Shown in pieces: positions 23,199-31,456 of a stretch of DNA of 34,260 bases; position 1 is the first letter of the stretch, and each line of letters begins with the position of its first letter. The stretch spans positions 1-34,260 of the IMG/VR virus record IMGVR_UViG_3300043427_001973, one strand, 5' to 3'. The position numbers and the translations under genes are program-made. Source of the stretch: a virus. The notes below the pieces were generated by a model that ran no database searches, was not told the DNA's origin, and was given only the letters and a program-made list of their open reading frames with translations.

Positions 23199-23221
23199 AT
23201 TATAAAAGTTGTGATTCAACT
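23199..23221 (-). promoter_or_regulatory. Promoter with operator-like repeat before the packaging operon
   Basis: Leftward TATAAT (23204-23199) lies 28 nt before the start of the packaging operon. Immediately upstream is the inverted repeat AGTTG (23207-23211) / CAACT (23217-23221) with a 5-nt loop, which overlaps the place where a spacer or -35 would be. No good -35 is seen. Could be a regulated late promoter. Confidence 0.5.
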
Positions 23222-23276
23222 ATCACCATTTAAATCTGTCTGGTATTGCTCCTAAGATAGAAGCAACTTAACAGTT

Positions 23277-23927
23277 TTAACGGCGAATCAGCGGTTCAAT
23301 TGCAGCACGTCGAGCAGCTGAACGAGCTGCCATCTTCTGTGCGTAGGATTCGCCAGCTAGAGAAGCCTGTTGTTGCAGGCTGAGGTTACGAGCAGCTTGT
23401 GCGGTTGGAGACTCTTCTCGCATCTTAAAGGCTTGCTGTTGGCGGTTGAACTCCTGGTTACGCATGTACTCTGTAAAAGGTAGGGAAGCTGCGCCAAAAG
23501 CTGCTGCAGAACCTAAGCCAAGCAGATTTTGTTTAACAGAAGACTTAAACATATCTGGTTCAAGCTTCTTATAAAGTTCAACATAATCATCAACTCCAAG
23601 TTGGGTTGGAGTTAAATTAGCTGCACCTTGTGTAGAAGGAACTAAACCAAATATGTTCTCAGTGACACTAGAACCAGCAACAGGTTTAGTGCCAGTAAAA
23701 GGGTTAGTAGAAAGTTGATCTGCAGTGGGATTTAGTTTACCCATCATGTCTGCTGCCCAATCAACATCTCGTTGGCCAGTACTAAAGTCAGTTCCAACAG
23801 AACGACCTGCAAATTTCTTTAATGCTTCCCTTGCTTCTGGACTATTAAAGAAATCTTCCTGATTTAAACCAGAAGATGCCGTTAAATTTTGAAAGTAAGG
23901 ATAGGGATTAGTAAAACCTTGTGGCAC
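23277..23927 (-). CDS. Hypothetical protein with a hydrophobic segment
   Basis: A 216-residue protein starting at GTG with a strong AGGAGG embedded in the end of the upstream gene. The N-terminal half is polar (YPYFQNLTASSGLNQEDFFNS). A Gly/Ala hydrophobic segment NLLGLGSAAAFGAASLPF lies around residues 134-151, followed by a long Gln/Ala/Arg-rich helix (EYMRNQEFNRQQQAFKMREE ... AARSAARRAAIEPLIRR). Probable internal virion or ejection protein by position. Family not recognised. Confidence 0.52.
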   Translation of the reverse strand: MPQGFTNPYPYFQNLTASSGLNQEDFFNSPEAREALKKFAGRSVGTDFSTGQRDVDWAADMMGKLNPTADQLSTNPFTGTKPVAGSSVTENIFGLVPSTQGAANLTPTQLGVDDYVELYKKLEPDMFKSSVKQNLLGLGSAAAFGAASLPFTEYMRNQEFNRQQQAFKMREESPTAQAARNLSLQQQASLAGESYAQKMAARSAARRAAIEPLIRR

Positions 23928-23941
23928 GATTAAGTACCTCC

Positions 23942-24751
23942 TCAGAAGTAGCGATACTGAGTAGCGCCAGCTTGTCCGACATTACCAAGGAAACCTTCTG
24001 CCATGCGTTGTGCACCCAGTTGACCTTGTTGACGCATCGCTGCATCAGTAGCAAGAGCAGTTGCTAATTGAGAAGCTTTTGCGCCACGAATCAAATCAGC
24101 TTCTTTAGAACGCTGTTGATAAGCTTCTTGATAAGGAGCATACGTTAGAGCGTTCAACATGTTCCGTTTATATTGCTCATCTTGAAGAGCTAACTGCGCC
24201 ATTTGATAACCAGTTGGATCTAAAGTCTGTGCTAAGTTTTGAGGACCAAACTGACTCAGTTGTGCTGGGGTCATTTGCTCAGCGCCATAGCCGGGAACAC
24301 CTGGCATATCTTGCTTACCAACACCAGTAACTTGAGAACCAATACCGGCAGCTTGACTTGCGGCTCGTGCAGCTTGGCCAATTGGTTTAGAGACACCAGC
24401 AGCAAGACCACCTGCTAATGCAGGAACACCAAGAGCAACACCAGTGCCAGCAGCAATGCCACCTAAGGTTGCAGCAGTCAGTGGTGCAATCGGACCAGCA
24501 GGAAGGCCGACACCAAGCTTTGCAGCTCCTGCACCAAGGGGGCTAGCCATTGCTTTGCTCCCCAGAGCAGTTGCTTTACCCAGGAGACCTGCGCCCAAGC
24601 TTGTACCACCAAGTGCGGTACCCGCCATTCGCAAACCAGCTGGAGTAACGGCTCCTAAACCAGCACCAAGCAGGGCGGCTCCTAAATCACCACCACTACG
24701 CCGATAACCTTCAAAGCCACCTAAACCGGCACCGATTAAAGGAAACAACAT
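23942..24751 (-). CDS. Gly/Ala-rich glycine-zipper membrane protein
   Basis: A 269-residue protein whose first 135 residues are nearly continuous small hydrophobic sequence (LIGAGLGGFEGY, GAALLGAGLGAVTPAGL, then LTAATLGGIAAGTGVALGVPALAGGLAAGV). G-x-x-x-G spacing is dense, as in membrane-inserting helices. The C-terminal half is a Gln/Ala-rich helix ending in TQYRYF. The stop codon is followed at once by GGAGG, serving the next gene. It is a strong candidate for an internal protein that enters or bridges the host membrane during genome delivery. Confidence 0.55.
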   Translation of the reverse strand: MLFPLIGAGLGGFEGYRRSGGDLGAALLGAGLGAVTPAGLRMAGTALGGTSLGAGLLGKATALGSKAMASPLGAGAAKLGVGLPAGPIAPLTAATLGGIAAGTGVALGVPALAGGLAAGVSKPIGQAARAASQAAGIGSQVTGVGKQDMPGVPGYGAEQMTPAQLSQFGPQNLAQTLDPTGYQMAQLALQDEQYKRNMLNALTYAPYQEAYQQRSKEADLIRGAKASQLATALATDAAMRQQGQLGAQRMAEGFLGNVGQAGATQYRYF

Positions 24752-24793
24752 GATAACTAAATCTTCTTACTAATTATTTTAGAAGAACTATTC

Positions 24794-25306
24794 TTAACCA
24801 AAGAAACTACCAACTCCGCGTCCTAATACAGGACCCAACTGTGTGCTTAGTCCACCTGTAGCAGGTGCTAATGCTAAACCAAGACCAGTGCCTACAATAC
24901 CGCCAATTGTTCCACCAAGTCCGCTACTTCCGCCTGATTGAGAAGACTTCTGAGTAGTACGTGGAGCATAAAGAGTCCAGTTTCTGCCTTGAGCAGAAAC
25001 CTGACCATCTGAAGCATAAGTACCGCTACGCCTTGAGGTACCAGTAGAACCCATTTGTTGATAGCTTCTTGCTTTGCTCAAAGCTTCTAAACCTTTGCCA
25101 ATAAGACCTACGAAATCATTTTCTCCGGAACGAGAACCTAAAGCTCCAGCTCCTTCTAATCCTGGTAAATCAAACTGTCCAGTTCGATCAATACCAAACG
25201 GTTGGTTATAATCAATGCCTGAACCTATTGAACTCCAATCATAACCAGAAGTAGGAACTCCGCCATAGGAAACTCCAAAATCAGATTTGGTATCAAAGAT
25301 CGACAT
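24794..25306 (-). CDS. Small protein with C-terminal glycine zipper
   Basis: A 170-residue protein. The N-terminal 110 residues are polar, with many Gly, Ser and Tyr (YGGVPTSGYDWSSIGSG). The C-terminal 40 residues form a glycine zipper (GLGGTIGGIVGTGLGLALAPATGG ... GRGVGSFFG). Reading order and size fit the block of internal-protein candidates. It starts 2 bp after the stop of the preceding 402-residue gene. Confidence 0.52.
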   Translation of the reverse strand: MSIFDTKSDFGVSYGGVPTSGYDWSSIGSGIDYNQPFGIDRTGQFDLPGLEGAGALGSRSGENDFVGLIGKGLEALSKARSYQQMGSTGTSRRSGTYASDGQVSAQGRNWTLYAPRTTQKSSQSGGSSGLGGTIGGIVGTGLGLALAPATGGLSTQLGPVLGRGVGSFFG

Positions 25307-25308
25307 TG

Positions 25309-26517
25309 TTATTGTAAATAAGGAGTAAGTTCCTGCCAGCTTTGAACTTGAGGTTGACCTAAAGATTCACTAGCGTTTTGGAAAGAGCCGTATTTGTTTT
25401 TTAAATATTCTACTGGTTGTTGCTGTTTTAAGTTCTCTTCTGCACGTTTGTTAAAGAACTGTTGAGAAGCTTTCTTTGCCAAATAACCAGCACCTAAACC
25501 AGCTGCCACAATACCTGCAGAAGCTGCAAGGGAAGGAGTTTTAATGATTTCTGGTTTACGCAATTGCCGTGCAATATCCGTCAGGTCATCAGCTGCACGC
25601 TCAGTAACCTTACCCAGCTTGACGCCAGCGCGAGCAACAGCTGCTTCTTGTCCAATCTCAGCAGCAGCCCGTTGCATCTCAGCAGTACGGCCTAAGCTGC
25701 TGCGAGCTGTCTTCATGGACTCAGGTAAAGCTTTATACAAAGCCCCTGTGGTACCAATGGCTGCACCAGTGCCAATAGCTGTTGATGCTGTTACAGGGAA
25801 GCCAAAGTACTGAATTTCAGGTTCATTTAAACCTTGTGCTGTTCCTTTGATAATACCGAGTGGCCCAACAAAAGATTGTGTTTGTGGATCAATCTTTCCT
25901 AAACCTTCTGGCTTTAAATACTTATAGCGAAGATAGTTGCTGTAAGTAGGATAAGCAATTTCAGGGCGTTCTTCTTTAAAGACTGAGTAAGGAAGTGGAT
26001 CACCCTTGCGACCTGTAAAGTAACGCAAGACAGATTCCGCCAGGGGATTAGCAGAGGTCCGGCCTGTTGGATCCTCTTCTTTAGAAACTGGCAGGATACT
26101 TTTGTAGCCAGCAGGGCGGGCACCTGTTAAAGGATTACCAACAGCACCACCTAAAGCAGCAATAGCAAAAGGTGTACTACGGCCAAGCAAATCTGTTGTT
26201 AAGGGATCAAGGCCCATCTTCTCACCTGCAGCACGACCAAGATTGCGACCAACAGCCAAGGTGTGGTTTAAAAACCAATAGGCACCACGACTTGCATCTG
26301 TTAAAACATCAAGGGTGCCAGTAGCGGCTGCCAAAGGAAGGTTGCCTTGTTTGGCATAACCAACTGCTTCTTTAATGCCACCATAAACTGCACGTGGTCC
26401 GGTAGCACCACGACCAATGTTTAAACCTTCAGTAACATAAGTACCGAATTCTTTTCCAAACTTTTGTGCAGCTTGTCCACTGTTTGAAAGATAATTTGTA
26501 ATATTTGCAAACCGCAT
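25309..26517 (-). CDS. Hypothetical membrane-associated protein
   Basis: A 402-residue protein starting with ATG, overlapping the upstream stop as TAATG and with GAGG 8 nt before. Hydrophobic stretches occur at about residues 115-130 (PFAIAALGGAVGNPL), 245-260 (STAIGTGAAIGTTGALY) and 335-355 (LAASAGIVAAGLGAGYLAKKA). Between them lie amphipathic, Ala-rich and polar regions. A conserved-looking central part (YPTYSNYLRYKYLKPEGLGKIDP) has no family I recognise. Possible internal virion protein. Confidence 0.52.
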   Translation of the reverse strand: MRFANITNYLSNSGQAAQKFGKEFGTYVTEGLNIGRGATGPRAVYGGIKEAVGYAKQGNLPLAAATGTLDVLTDASRGAYWFLNHTLAVGRNLGRAAGEKMGLDPLTTDLLGRSTPFAIAALGGAVGNPLTGARPAGYKSILPVSKEEDPTGRTSANPLAESVLRYFTGRKGDPLPYSVFKEERPEIAYPTYSNYLRYKYLKPEGLGKIDPQTQSFVGPLGIIKGTAQGLNEPEIQYFGFPVTASTAIGTGAAIGTTGALYKALPESMKTARSSLGRTAEMQRAAAEIGQEAAVARAGVKLGKVTERAADDLTDIARQLRKPEIIKTPSLAASAGIVAAGLGAGYLAKKASQQFFNKRAEENLKQQQPVEYLKNKYGSFQNASESLGQPQVQSWQELTPYLQ

Positions 26518-27212
26518 TAGAAGTACCTCACGGTTGGGGTGCTTAACATTTGATTTGCAATTTGGAATGGATCTCCAGTTGCTTGCTGACTGACGTGATA
26601 AATGTAACTAGGGAACTTGTAATTCCGGGCGTATGTTAATTCCATGCGGCGTTGATGATCAACCGCAGCAGCGGGATCCATTACACCCATTGTTGAAACA
26701 GGAACCTCTTGACCTTGTTGTTGATTAACTGGAATATCTGTATAAGCTTGTTTTGTTTGTCCACTGCCATAACCTTCAGGGAAAACTACATTTGCAATAG
26801 CATTACTGACTGGTTCCGTAATAGCACCAGCACCAAGGAAACCAACGCCTAACTTACCGGCACCAGCAGCAAGACCAGCTAACCGTGTAGGCACCTGACC
26901 TGGTAAGCCCGCTTGACCTAAGCCCCTTGCAATTGCTGGCTCCACACTGGAGATACCAGGCAATGTTGTTTTAAGGCCAGCCATTACAGTCCGCTCAACA
27001 GGACCGCTTAAAGCACCGATTGCAGCAGAACGGAGAAGAGTGCGCTCCAGTGGAGGAGGCTCATTACCAAGAACACGTGGTAAACCCTGCTCTAATGCCA
27101 AGGTTGTACCAGCACCAAGAGCTGCTTCTCTTAATAAAGCTCTACGTCCAGCTGGAGCAACAATGGGAGCAAGTGCTTGACCAGCAAGCCTTAATGCAGT
27201 TGGTAAGGTCAT
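26517..27212 (-). CDS. Gly/Ala-rich hypothetical protein
   Basis: A 231-residue protein. Residues 5-140 are Ala/Gly/Leu-rich with Arg spacers (LRLAGQALAPIVAPAGRRALLREAALGAGTTLALEQGL) and a zipper segment GLAAGAGKLGVGFLGAGAI at about 113-131. The C-terminal 70 residues are polar and aromatic, with HQRRMELTYARNYKFPSYIYHV and the ending PTVRYF, similar to the YRYF end of the 269-residue protein. Coupled to both neighbours (ATGA and TAATG overlaps). Function unknown. Confidence 0.52.
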   Translation of the reverse strand: MTLPTALRLAGQALAPIVAPAGRRALLREAALGAGTTLALEQGLPRVLGNEPPPLERTLLRSAAIGALSGPVERTVMAGLKTTLPGISSVEPAIARGLGQAGLPGQVPTRLAGLAAGAGKLGVGFLGAGAITEPVSNAIANVVFPEGYGSGQTKQAYTDIPVNQQQGQEVPVSTMGVMDPAAAVDHQRRMELTYARNYKFPSYIYHVSQQATGDPFQIANQMLSTPTVRYF

Positions 27213-27625
27213 GATACGGATGTGCCTTCAGCACCAGGGAAGTCTGTACCTTTTTCAGCTTTTTCTTGAATAAAACGTGTTAAGCCACTTGCACTAACAC
27301 GATCTTCAGGATCTAAAACAAGACTGTTATCGTAATTAGCAATAAAGTTTTTAAGATACCCTTCACCACTAATTGAGAAAGGATCTTCTCCTGTTTTAGG
27401 TATAACTTGTTTTGTAACTTTATCCCTCGTTAAGTCTAAATCCTCTCTGAATCCACCGTAAGCAATGTTTGGGTTGACGGGATTAGTGTCACGCAAATCA
27501 GATAAAAATTTATTGAGATAATCTTTACCTGCCGTTTGTTCTCTTACAAACGGACCCAAGGAATCTCCAGCTGTTTTACTTGCTGCAGAAATACGATTGA
27601 TGTAGGGTTTTTGCGTTTTAAACAT
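27209..27625 (-). CDS. Hypothetical protein
   Basis: A 138-residue polar protein without membrane segments (FKTQKPYINRISAASKTAGD, LNKFLSDLRDTNPVNPN, then SISGEGYLKNFIANYD). No motif I recognise. The 4-bp ATGA overlap with the gene downstream and the 1-bp overlap with the gene upstream place it firmly in the leftward operon. Confidence 0.5.
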   Translation of the reverse strand: MFKTQKPYINRISAASKTAGDSLGPFVREQTAGKDYLNKFLSDLRDTNPVNPNIAYGGFREDLDLTRDKVTKQVIPKTGEDPFSISGEGYLKNFIANYDNSLVLDPEDRVSASGLTRFIQEKAEKGTDFPGAEGTSVS

Positions 27626-27825
27626 TAACCTTTCTTCTTATTCTTACGAAAACCTGCAAGAGTCTTTGCAAGTTGCGCACGCTTAACAGTTTTGTCACTG
27701 TACTTATCTGGATTTGCAGTAACTTCTTTTGCAAACTGATCAGTACTCATACCTGCTTTCTCTGCCTGTGCAGAAAAGGCGCCAGGTTTTTTGATAGCGC
27801 CTTGAATCCAATTACCTTTAGCCAT
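27625..27825 (-). CDS. Small basic phage protein (KPGAFSAQAEKAGM type)
   Basis: A 66-residue basic protein: NWIQGAIKKPGAFSAQAEKAGM, then STDQFAKEVTANPDKY, RAQLAKTLAGFRKNKKKG. The WI-x-x-AIKKPGAF and KAGMS-x-x-x-FA pattern is, as I recall, common among tailed phages of aquatic and other bacteria, with no known function. Charged Lys tail suggests nucleic-acid binding. Coupled to both neighbours by 1-bp overlaps. Confidence 0.65.
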   Translation of the reverse strand: MAKGNWIQGAIKKPGAFSAQAEKAGMSTDQFAKEVTANPDKYSDKTVKRAQLAKTLAGFRKNKKKG

Positions 27826-28259
27826 TACTTTAGAAGTTCTTTTGCTTTAGCAAGGGCTTCCTGTTTGGTAACAGTGCCTGAAATAACATCAGCTAACACA
27901 TCAGCAGCAGCTAAAGCCTTCGGTTCAGCAGCAGATTGCTCAAACTTACGAACCTTATCAGCGGCAACTTGAGGTAACCAACGTTGGGAAATTTCACCGA
28001 CCATATCACGCAGTTCTTTTGCTGTTAAGTTGCCATCAACTACAGCTTGGATAGCAAGTTCAATAGCAAACTCAACATCAGAACCACTCCACTGGCGCAT
28101 GTTACGCTCCAGTAAAGGGTCAACAACGTCGTAAATACGTGAAATTAATGGACCATACTTCAGCAGTTTTTGTGCAGACAAAAACCGAGCAAGAAGTGTT
28201 GCTCCTGCAGTAAAGCCTGCACCAACAACAAGAGCAATCAATGGCTCAAGGGATGTCAT
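27825..28259 (-). CDS. Membrane-anchored hypothetical protein
   Basis: A 144-residue protein with one N-terminal hydrophobic segment (PLIALVVGAGFTAGATLLARFL, residues 6-27), then a long, Ala-rich, amphipathic helical domain (VEFAIELAIQAVVDG, then ALAAADVLADVISG). GGGAGG lies just before the ATG, and a TTTAGAAT box is 22 nt upstream, so it may head a transcript. It could be a holin-like or internal virion protein. Identification is not possible. Confidence 0.55.
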   Translation of the reverse strand: MTSLEPLIALVVGAGFTAGATLLARFLSAQKLLKYGPLISRIYDVVDPLLERNMRQWSGSDVEFAIELAIQAVVDGNLTAKELRDMVGEISQRWLPQVAADKVRKFEQSAAEPKALAAADVLADVISGTVTKQEALAKAKELLK

Positions 28260-28280
28260 AGTTCCTCCCTAATAATGATC

Positions 28281-28288
28281 ATTCTAAA
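28281..28288 (-). promoter_or_regulatory. Promoter-like TTTAGAAT box
   Basis: Leftward TTTAGAAT (28288-28281) is next to a 10-bp palindrome AATGATCATT. It lies 22 nt before the ATG of the membrane protein at 28259. The same TTTAGAAT occurs 24 nt before the gene at 5051 and upstream of 16804, and TAGAAT lies 27 nt before the gene at 1989. The shared spacing favours a promoter function. Confidence 0.4.
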
Positions 28289-28290
28289 TG

Positions 28291-30579
28291 TCACAACTCA
28301 CCACGCAAAGCTTTACGCACCAGCTCATCACGTTGTTGCATTAACTCAATTTGCTGTGCACGAGCACTGCCTGGTTCAGGCCGGGAGCGACGTGAGAACC
28401 TTGTGCCAAGTGCTGGGTCAACGCCAGACTCACTAATTGCACCGCCACGAACAATACTGGCTGGAAGTTCAGTACCCATGCGACCCCTAACTCGTTGGCC
28501 ACTCTGACGCAGGGCTTCTATCTGGCGGCGGCGTTGTGCAGCTTTCTCGCCACCCATAGCTTGAGTGCTATAAGCAAGACCACTGGTTGGATCAATCCGC
28601 TCAGGTGTTGCCTCTGCAATGGTTGAAAGGAGTGCGGGATCAAAGGAAGCTGGATCAATCACATTGGCAGCAACACCTTTAAAGGTCCGCCCCTCTCGTC
28701 CCATAATTCGTTGTGGTTCAACTGCAGTACCACGCACAGGAGTGACAGCACCAGTAGCAATCTGAACTGGGCTCACATCTTCTGGGCGGAAGATAGTGGC
28801 ACGACCTGTCACATCATCAATACCTTTATAGAGAACAGGTGTGACATCTTCGAGCGACGTAAGAACCTTTGCAGAGCCAGGAGAGATACTAAAGTTCAAC
28901 TCACCCATTCCCTCCACAGCTTCCCGGCGGCGACCAATACCACCAACCTCTTGACGACCTGCGCCACCACCTGCGCGCATCTGATAGTACTGGCTAGTTG
29001 GGATACCTTCTACTTCAGGAACAACACGAGAGCCAACAACCTCGCCAGAAGTTTCGCTAATGATTGGAACTTCACGAATACCTTGCGTTACCTCTGGCTT
29101 TAATTTGTACAACATGCCAGAAGCTTCTGCTTGCTCTAAGCGATTACGTGCTGTTTCAGCTGCTTGTCCAGTTTGCTTTAGCAGCTTTTGTGTACGTGGA
29201 TCTAAACTACGTAGTTGAGATTGACTTGGCTGGTAGGTAGAAGGAACACCAAGTTGTTCTAATGCACGTGCCTTCATCTGGCTTTGCATATTCAATGCAG
29301 CTTGCAGCGATTCAGCCCGGCTTTGTGCAACAGGAATACCAGTCTCTGGATTAATGACTGGATTAAAAGGTTCATACAAAGAACCTGTGGGAACACTCTC
29401 ACCAGAAGGAAGTGTTACGCGGATAGGTAGGCCAGGCTCAGAGCTGTAAGCAGTGCGAATAACACTGGGGTCGCCAGTTGCTTGGAAAATATTTTCAGCT
29501 TGCTTTTGAACAGTGGCAACACGGGGATCAGAAGAGAACGTACGTTGCACACCACTCAATGAACCCTGAGGCAGAGGACGTTGGGGACTAAGCAACGCTG
29601 TTAACTGAGCTGCTCCTCCTTCACCCTCAGTAATACCGCCAGGGGGCAGGGTCACAATCTGTTGTGACTTACCACCAAACATGCCAGCAGTTGGTAACTG
29701 GGAAGATTCAGTTAAACCGGCAACTGATGGTGCTTCTGTCAGCGGGCCATACCCAATTTTACGGGTAAATTGATTAACACGTTCTGCAATATCGGTATCA
29801 ATACCAGCACCACTGGTTTGTGTTGGAACAACACTCTGAACAGCTGGAGCAGAGATCGTTGCTGCTGCAGTTCCTTCGTACCAAGGGTCAGGCAACTTGG
29901 ATTTGACCTGTTGTTGCGCACGAATACCGACTGGAATAACACTTTGCCCCCTAACAACCCCAGGAGCGGTGTCATCAATGGCAGAAATTCCAGATTGCGC
30001 CACAGCAAGAACATTTTCTACGCCTTCACGCGTTACAAAGTTAGGATCAGCTGCCTGTTGACCCAAACCAAGTAAAGATTTAGCTTTACGACCCAGATCT
30101 TGGACCATTCCACCAACACGACCAACGCCAAGGTCACGGCCCGTTAGTTTTTGCGCCCCATAGACACCTGCCGCAACAGCACCAGCCCCTAACGCCCCTA
30201 TAGCAGCCTTTTCAAGGAGAGATTTTGGTTGTTCAGTTCCACCAAAACCTGTTTCATAGGCGTCATCTGCGTAGTTCCTAGTGTACTGGCGTCCAGTTAG
30301 GGTGTCATTTAGCTGACCAGCTACTTTTGGAACGGTGTTATCAGGCGTAATCGGGGATTGCAGAAGAGTATTTTCCCCATAATTACGAATTGCTTGAGGT
30401 TGATCGTAAACAACATCAGATTGGAAACCTTGTACCTCATCAAAGCCACGAAATTTACCAAATCCACGGTTGAAATCGTAAACTTCAGGCGCTAAACGTG
30501 CCTTTTCTTGTGCATTGCGTGGGTATGGGTTGCCCGTTGCAGCTGCCCAAAGTGCATAATCTTGCGGAGATACGGGCAT
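28291..30579 (-). CDS. Large hypothetical protein heading the leftward cluster
   Basis: A 762-residue protein from ATG 30579 (a TTG 13 codons earlier is the alternative). After a polar N-terminal part it has a hydrophobic glycine-zipper segment KAAIGALGAGAVAAGVYGAQKL around residues 120-145, then long Gln/Pro/Ser/Thr-rich stretches and mostly helical, charged C-terminal parts (RAESLQAALNMQSQMKARALEQ, QRRRQIEALRQSGQRVRGR). No enzyme motif was found. Its size and place make it a candidate for a large internal core protein. Not recognised. Confidence 0.5.
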   Translation of the reverse strand: MPVSPQDYALWAAATGNPYPRNAQEKARLAPEVYDFNRGFGKFRGFDEVQGFQSDVVYDQPQAIRNYGENTLLQSPITPDNTVPKVAGQLNDTLTGRQYTRNYADDAYETGFGGTEQPKSLLEKAAIGALGAGAVAAGVYGAQKLTGRDLGVGRVGGMVQDLGRKAKSLLGLGQQAADPNFVTREGVENVLAVAQSGISAIDDTAPGVVRGQSVIPVGIRAQQQVKSKLPDPWYEGTAAATISAPAVQSVVPTQTSGAGIDTDIAERVNQFTRKIGYGPLTEAPSVAGLTESSQLPTAGMFGGKSQQIVTLPPGGITEGEGGAAQLTALLSPQRPLPQGSLSGVQRTFSSDPRVATVQKQAENIFQATGDPSVIRTAYSSEPGLPIRVTLPSGESVPTGSLYEPFNPVINPETGIPVAQSRAESLQAALNMQSQMKARALEQLGVPSTYQPSQSQLRSLDPRTQKLLKQTGQAAETARNRLEQAEASGMLYKLKPEVTQGIREVPIISETSGEVVGSRVVPEVEGIPTSQYYQMRAGGGAGRQEVGGIGRRREAVEGMGELNFSISPGSAKVLTSLEDVTPVLYKGIDDVTGRATIFRPEDVSPVQIATGAVTPVRGTAVEPQRIMGREGRTFKGVAANVIDPASFDPALLSTIAEATPERIDPTSGLAYSTQAMGGEKAAQRRRQIEALRQSGQRVRGRMGTELPASIVRGGAISESGVDPALGTRFSRRSRPEPGSARAQQIELMQQRDELVRKALRGEL

Positions 30580-30647
30580 TTTTATAAATATACCTAGATA
30601 TTTTGATTTTAGGCGCAATCAATACACTATTTAACGCCAGGAGCAAC

Positions 30648-30680
30648 CCCTAAAGGCCCTTAAACAGGCTCAATTTAGGG
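30648..30680. repeat. Inverted repeat in the divergent region
   Basis: CCCTAAA (30648-30654) and TTTAGGG (30674-30680), a perfect 7-bp inverted repeat with a 19-nt spacer, in the region between the leftward late cluster and the rightward genes. It could be an operator acting on one or both directions. The stretch from 30580 to 30856 otherwise holds no gene I accept. Confidence 0.4.
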
Positions 30681-30757
30681 TAAAAATCGCGGCAGACATC
30701 AAGCTAGCTGTGCTAGCAGAAGGTAGTGAGAGGAAAAAAAGAAAGGGTGGAGTGTAT

Positions 30758-30772
30758 GCTCCCTTCGGTCGC
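30758..30772 (+). repeat. GCTCCCTNYGGTCGC repeat, copy 1
   Basis: GCTCCCTTCGGTCGC. First of six near-identical 15-nt motifs in 30.7-32.6 kb, all in the same orientation. This copy is upstream of the 67-residue gene. Confidence 0.75.
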
Positions 30773-30790
30773 GGTGTGGGGTTTAGTTTA

Positions 30791-30805
30791 GCTCCCTGCG
30801 GTCGC
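30791..30805 (+). repeat. GCTCCCTNYGGTCGC repeat, copy 2
   Basis: GCTCCCTGCGGTCGC, 33 nt after copy 1 (start to start). Translation of both copies in the same open frame gives APxGR, but the frame is probably untranslated leader. Confidence 0.75.
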
Positions 30806-30856
30806 ATTAGAAGGAAGAGAAAGTTCTATTCGGTAGTGTTCTTTGGTTTTTTTACC

Positions 30857-31060
30857 ATGACAACTTACACGTTAGAAGCAATTCGTCACAACGAATGCGT
30901 TACCTGCATGTTCTGGCCGCTTCCCAGTGGACAGAAGGTGAAGGTGATCCCGAGCTGGGGCGGTGAGAAGACTGTGAGCGTAGAAGAAGCTCGCCGCATG
31001 TGGTCGAGCATGAAGCGCAAAGGCTGGAACCTCCAACAAGAGGCCGTCATCGCCTTCTGA
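30857..31060 (+). CDS. Small hypothetical protein (67 residues)
   Basis: First gene on the rightward side. MTTYTLEAIRHNECVTCMFWPL, then VKVIPSWGGEKTVSVEEARRMWSSMKRKGW. It has a CVTC pair and no membrane segment. The frame is open from 30710, but that upstream part encodes the repeat motif, so ATG 30857 is preferred. This ATG is in the context ttttaccATG without a Shine-Dalgarno sequence. Function unknown; the VSVEEAR-x-x-W-x-x-x-x-x-x-GW pattern fits a compact domain of phage early-type proteins. Confidence 0.58.
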   Translation: MTTYTLEAIRHNECVTCMFWPLPSGQKVKVIPSWGGEKTVSVEEARRMWSSMKRKGWNLQQEAVIAF

Positions 31061-31074
31061 AAGTATAAGACTAG

Positions 31075-31100
31075 AGGGGGCAACCGCTCCCTCCGGTCGC
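31075..31100 (+). repeat. GCTCCCTNYGGTCGC repeat, copy 3, in alternative hairpins
   Basis: GCTCCCTCCGGTCGC (31086-31100) is preceded by AGGGGGCAACC. Two mutually exclusive hairpins can form: AGGGGGC/GCTCCCT (7 bp, one G-T) or GCAACCG/CGGTCGC (7 positions, one A-C mismatch). It lies just after the stop codon of the 67-residue gene. Confidence 0.65.
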
Positions 31101-31441
31101 TATACCATAACTTATACCTACACGCAACATTCGCCCAAAACGAATTTGCTCAAACACCCTCCTCACACTCACTCCTACTTTTGTATCGCAACGCTACACA
31201 AGCGAACTGACACTTGCGATACGCATTTCCGGTAGGGACACACCCCTGTACCCTCCTTACCCCCCTTAAATCCTAGTCATACCAATACTTCTCGCCTTCC
31301 CTACACCAGGAGACCTGTAGCCTGGCACAGCAAAGTTTTCCACAGGTATTTTTATTTTTATATAAGACTTTTAGTTATTAAGAAATTTTTGCTTTTTTCA
31401 AGTGATTTTCTTTCTGTCAGCATTCCCTGAAATTGAAGACT

Positions 31442-31456
31442 GCTTCCTGCGGTCGC
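31442..31456 (+). repeat. GCTCCCTNYGGTCGC repeat, copy 4
   Basis: GCTTCCTGCGGTCGC, one mismatch to the consensus, 57 nt upstream of the next rightward gene. Confidence 0.6.

Noticed and set aside
30710-30856. N-terminal extension of the first rightward gene (start at GTG 30710)
   Set aside because: It would translate two copies of the intergenic repeat and lacks a ribosome-binding site; ATG 30857 fits better.
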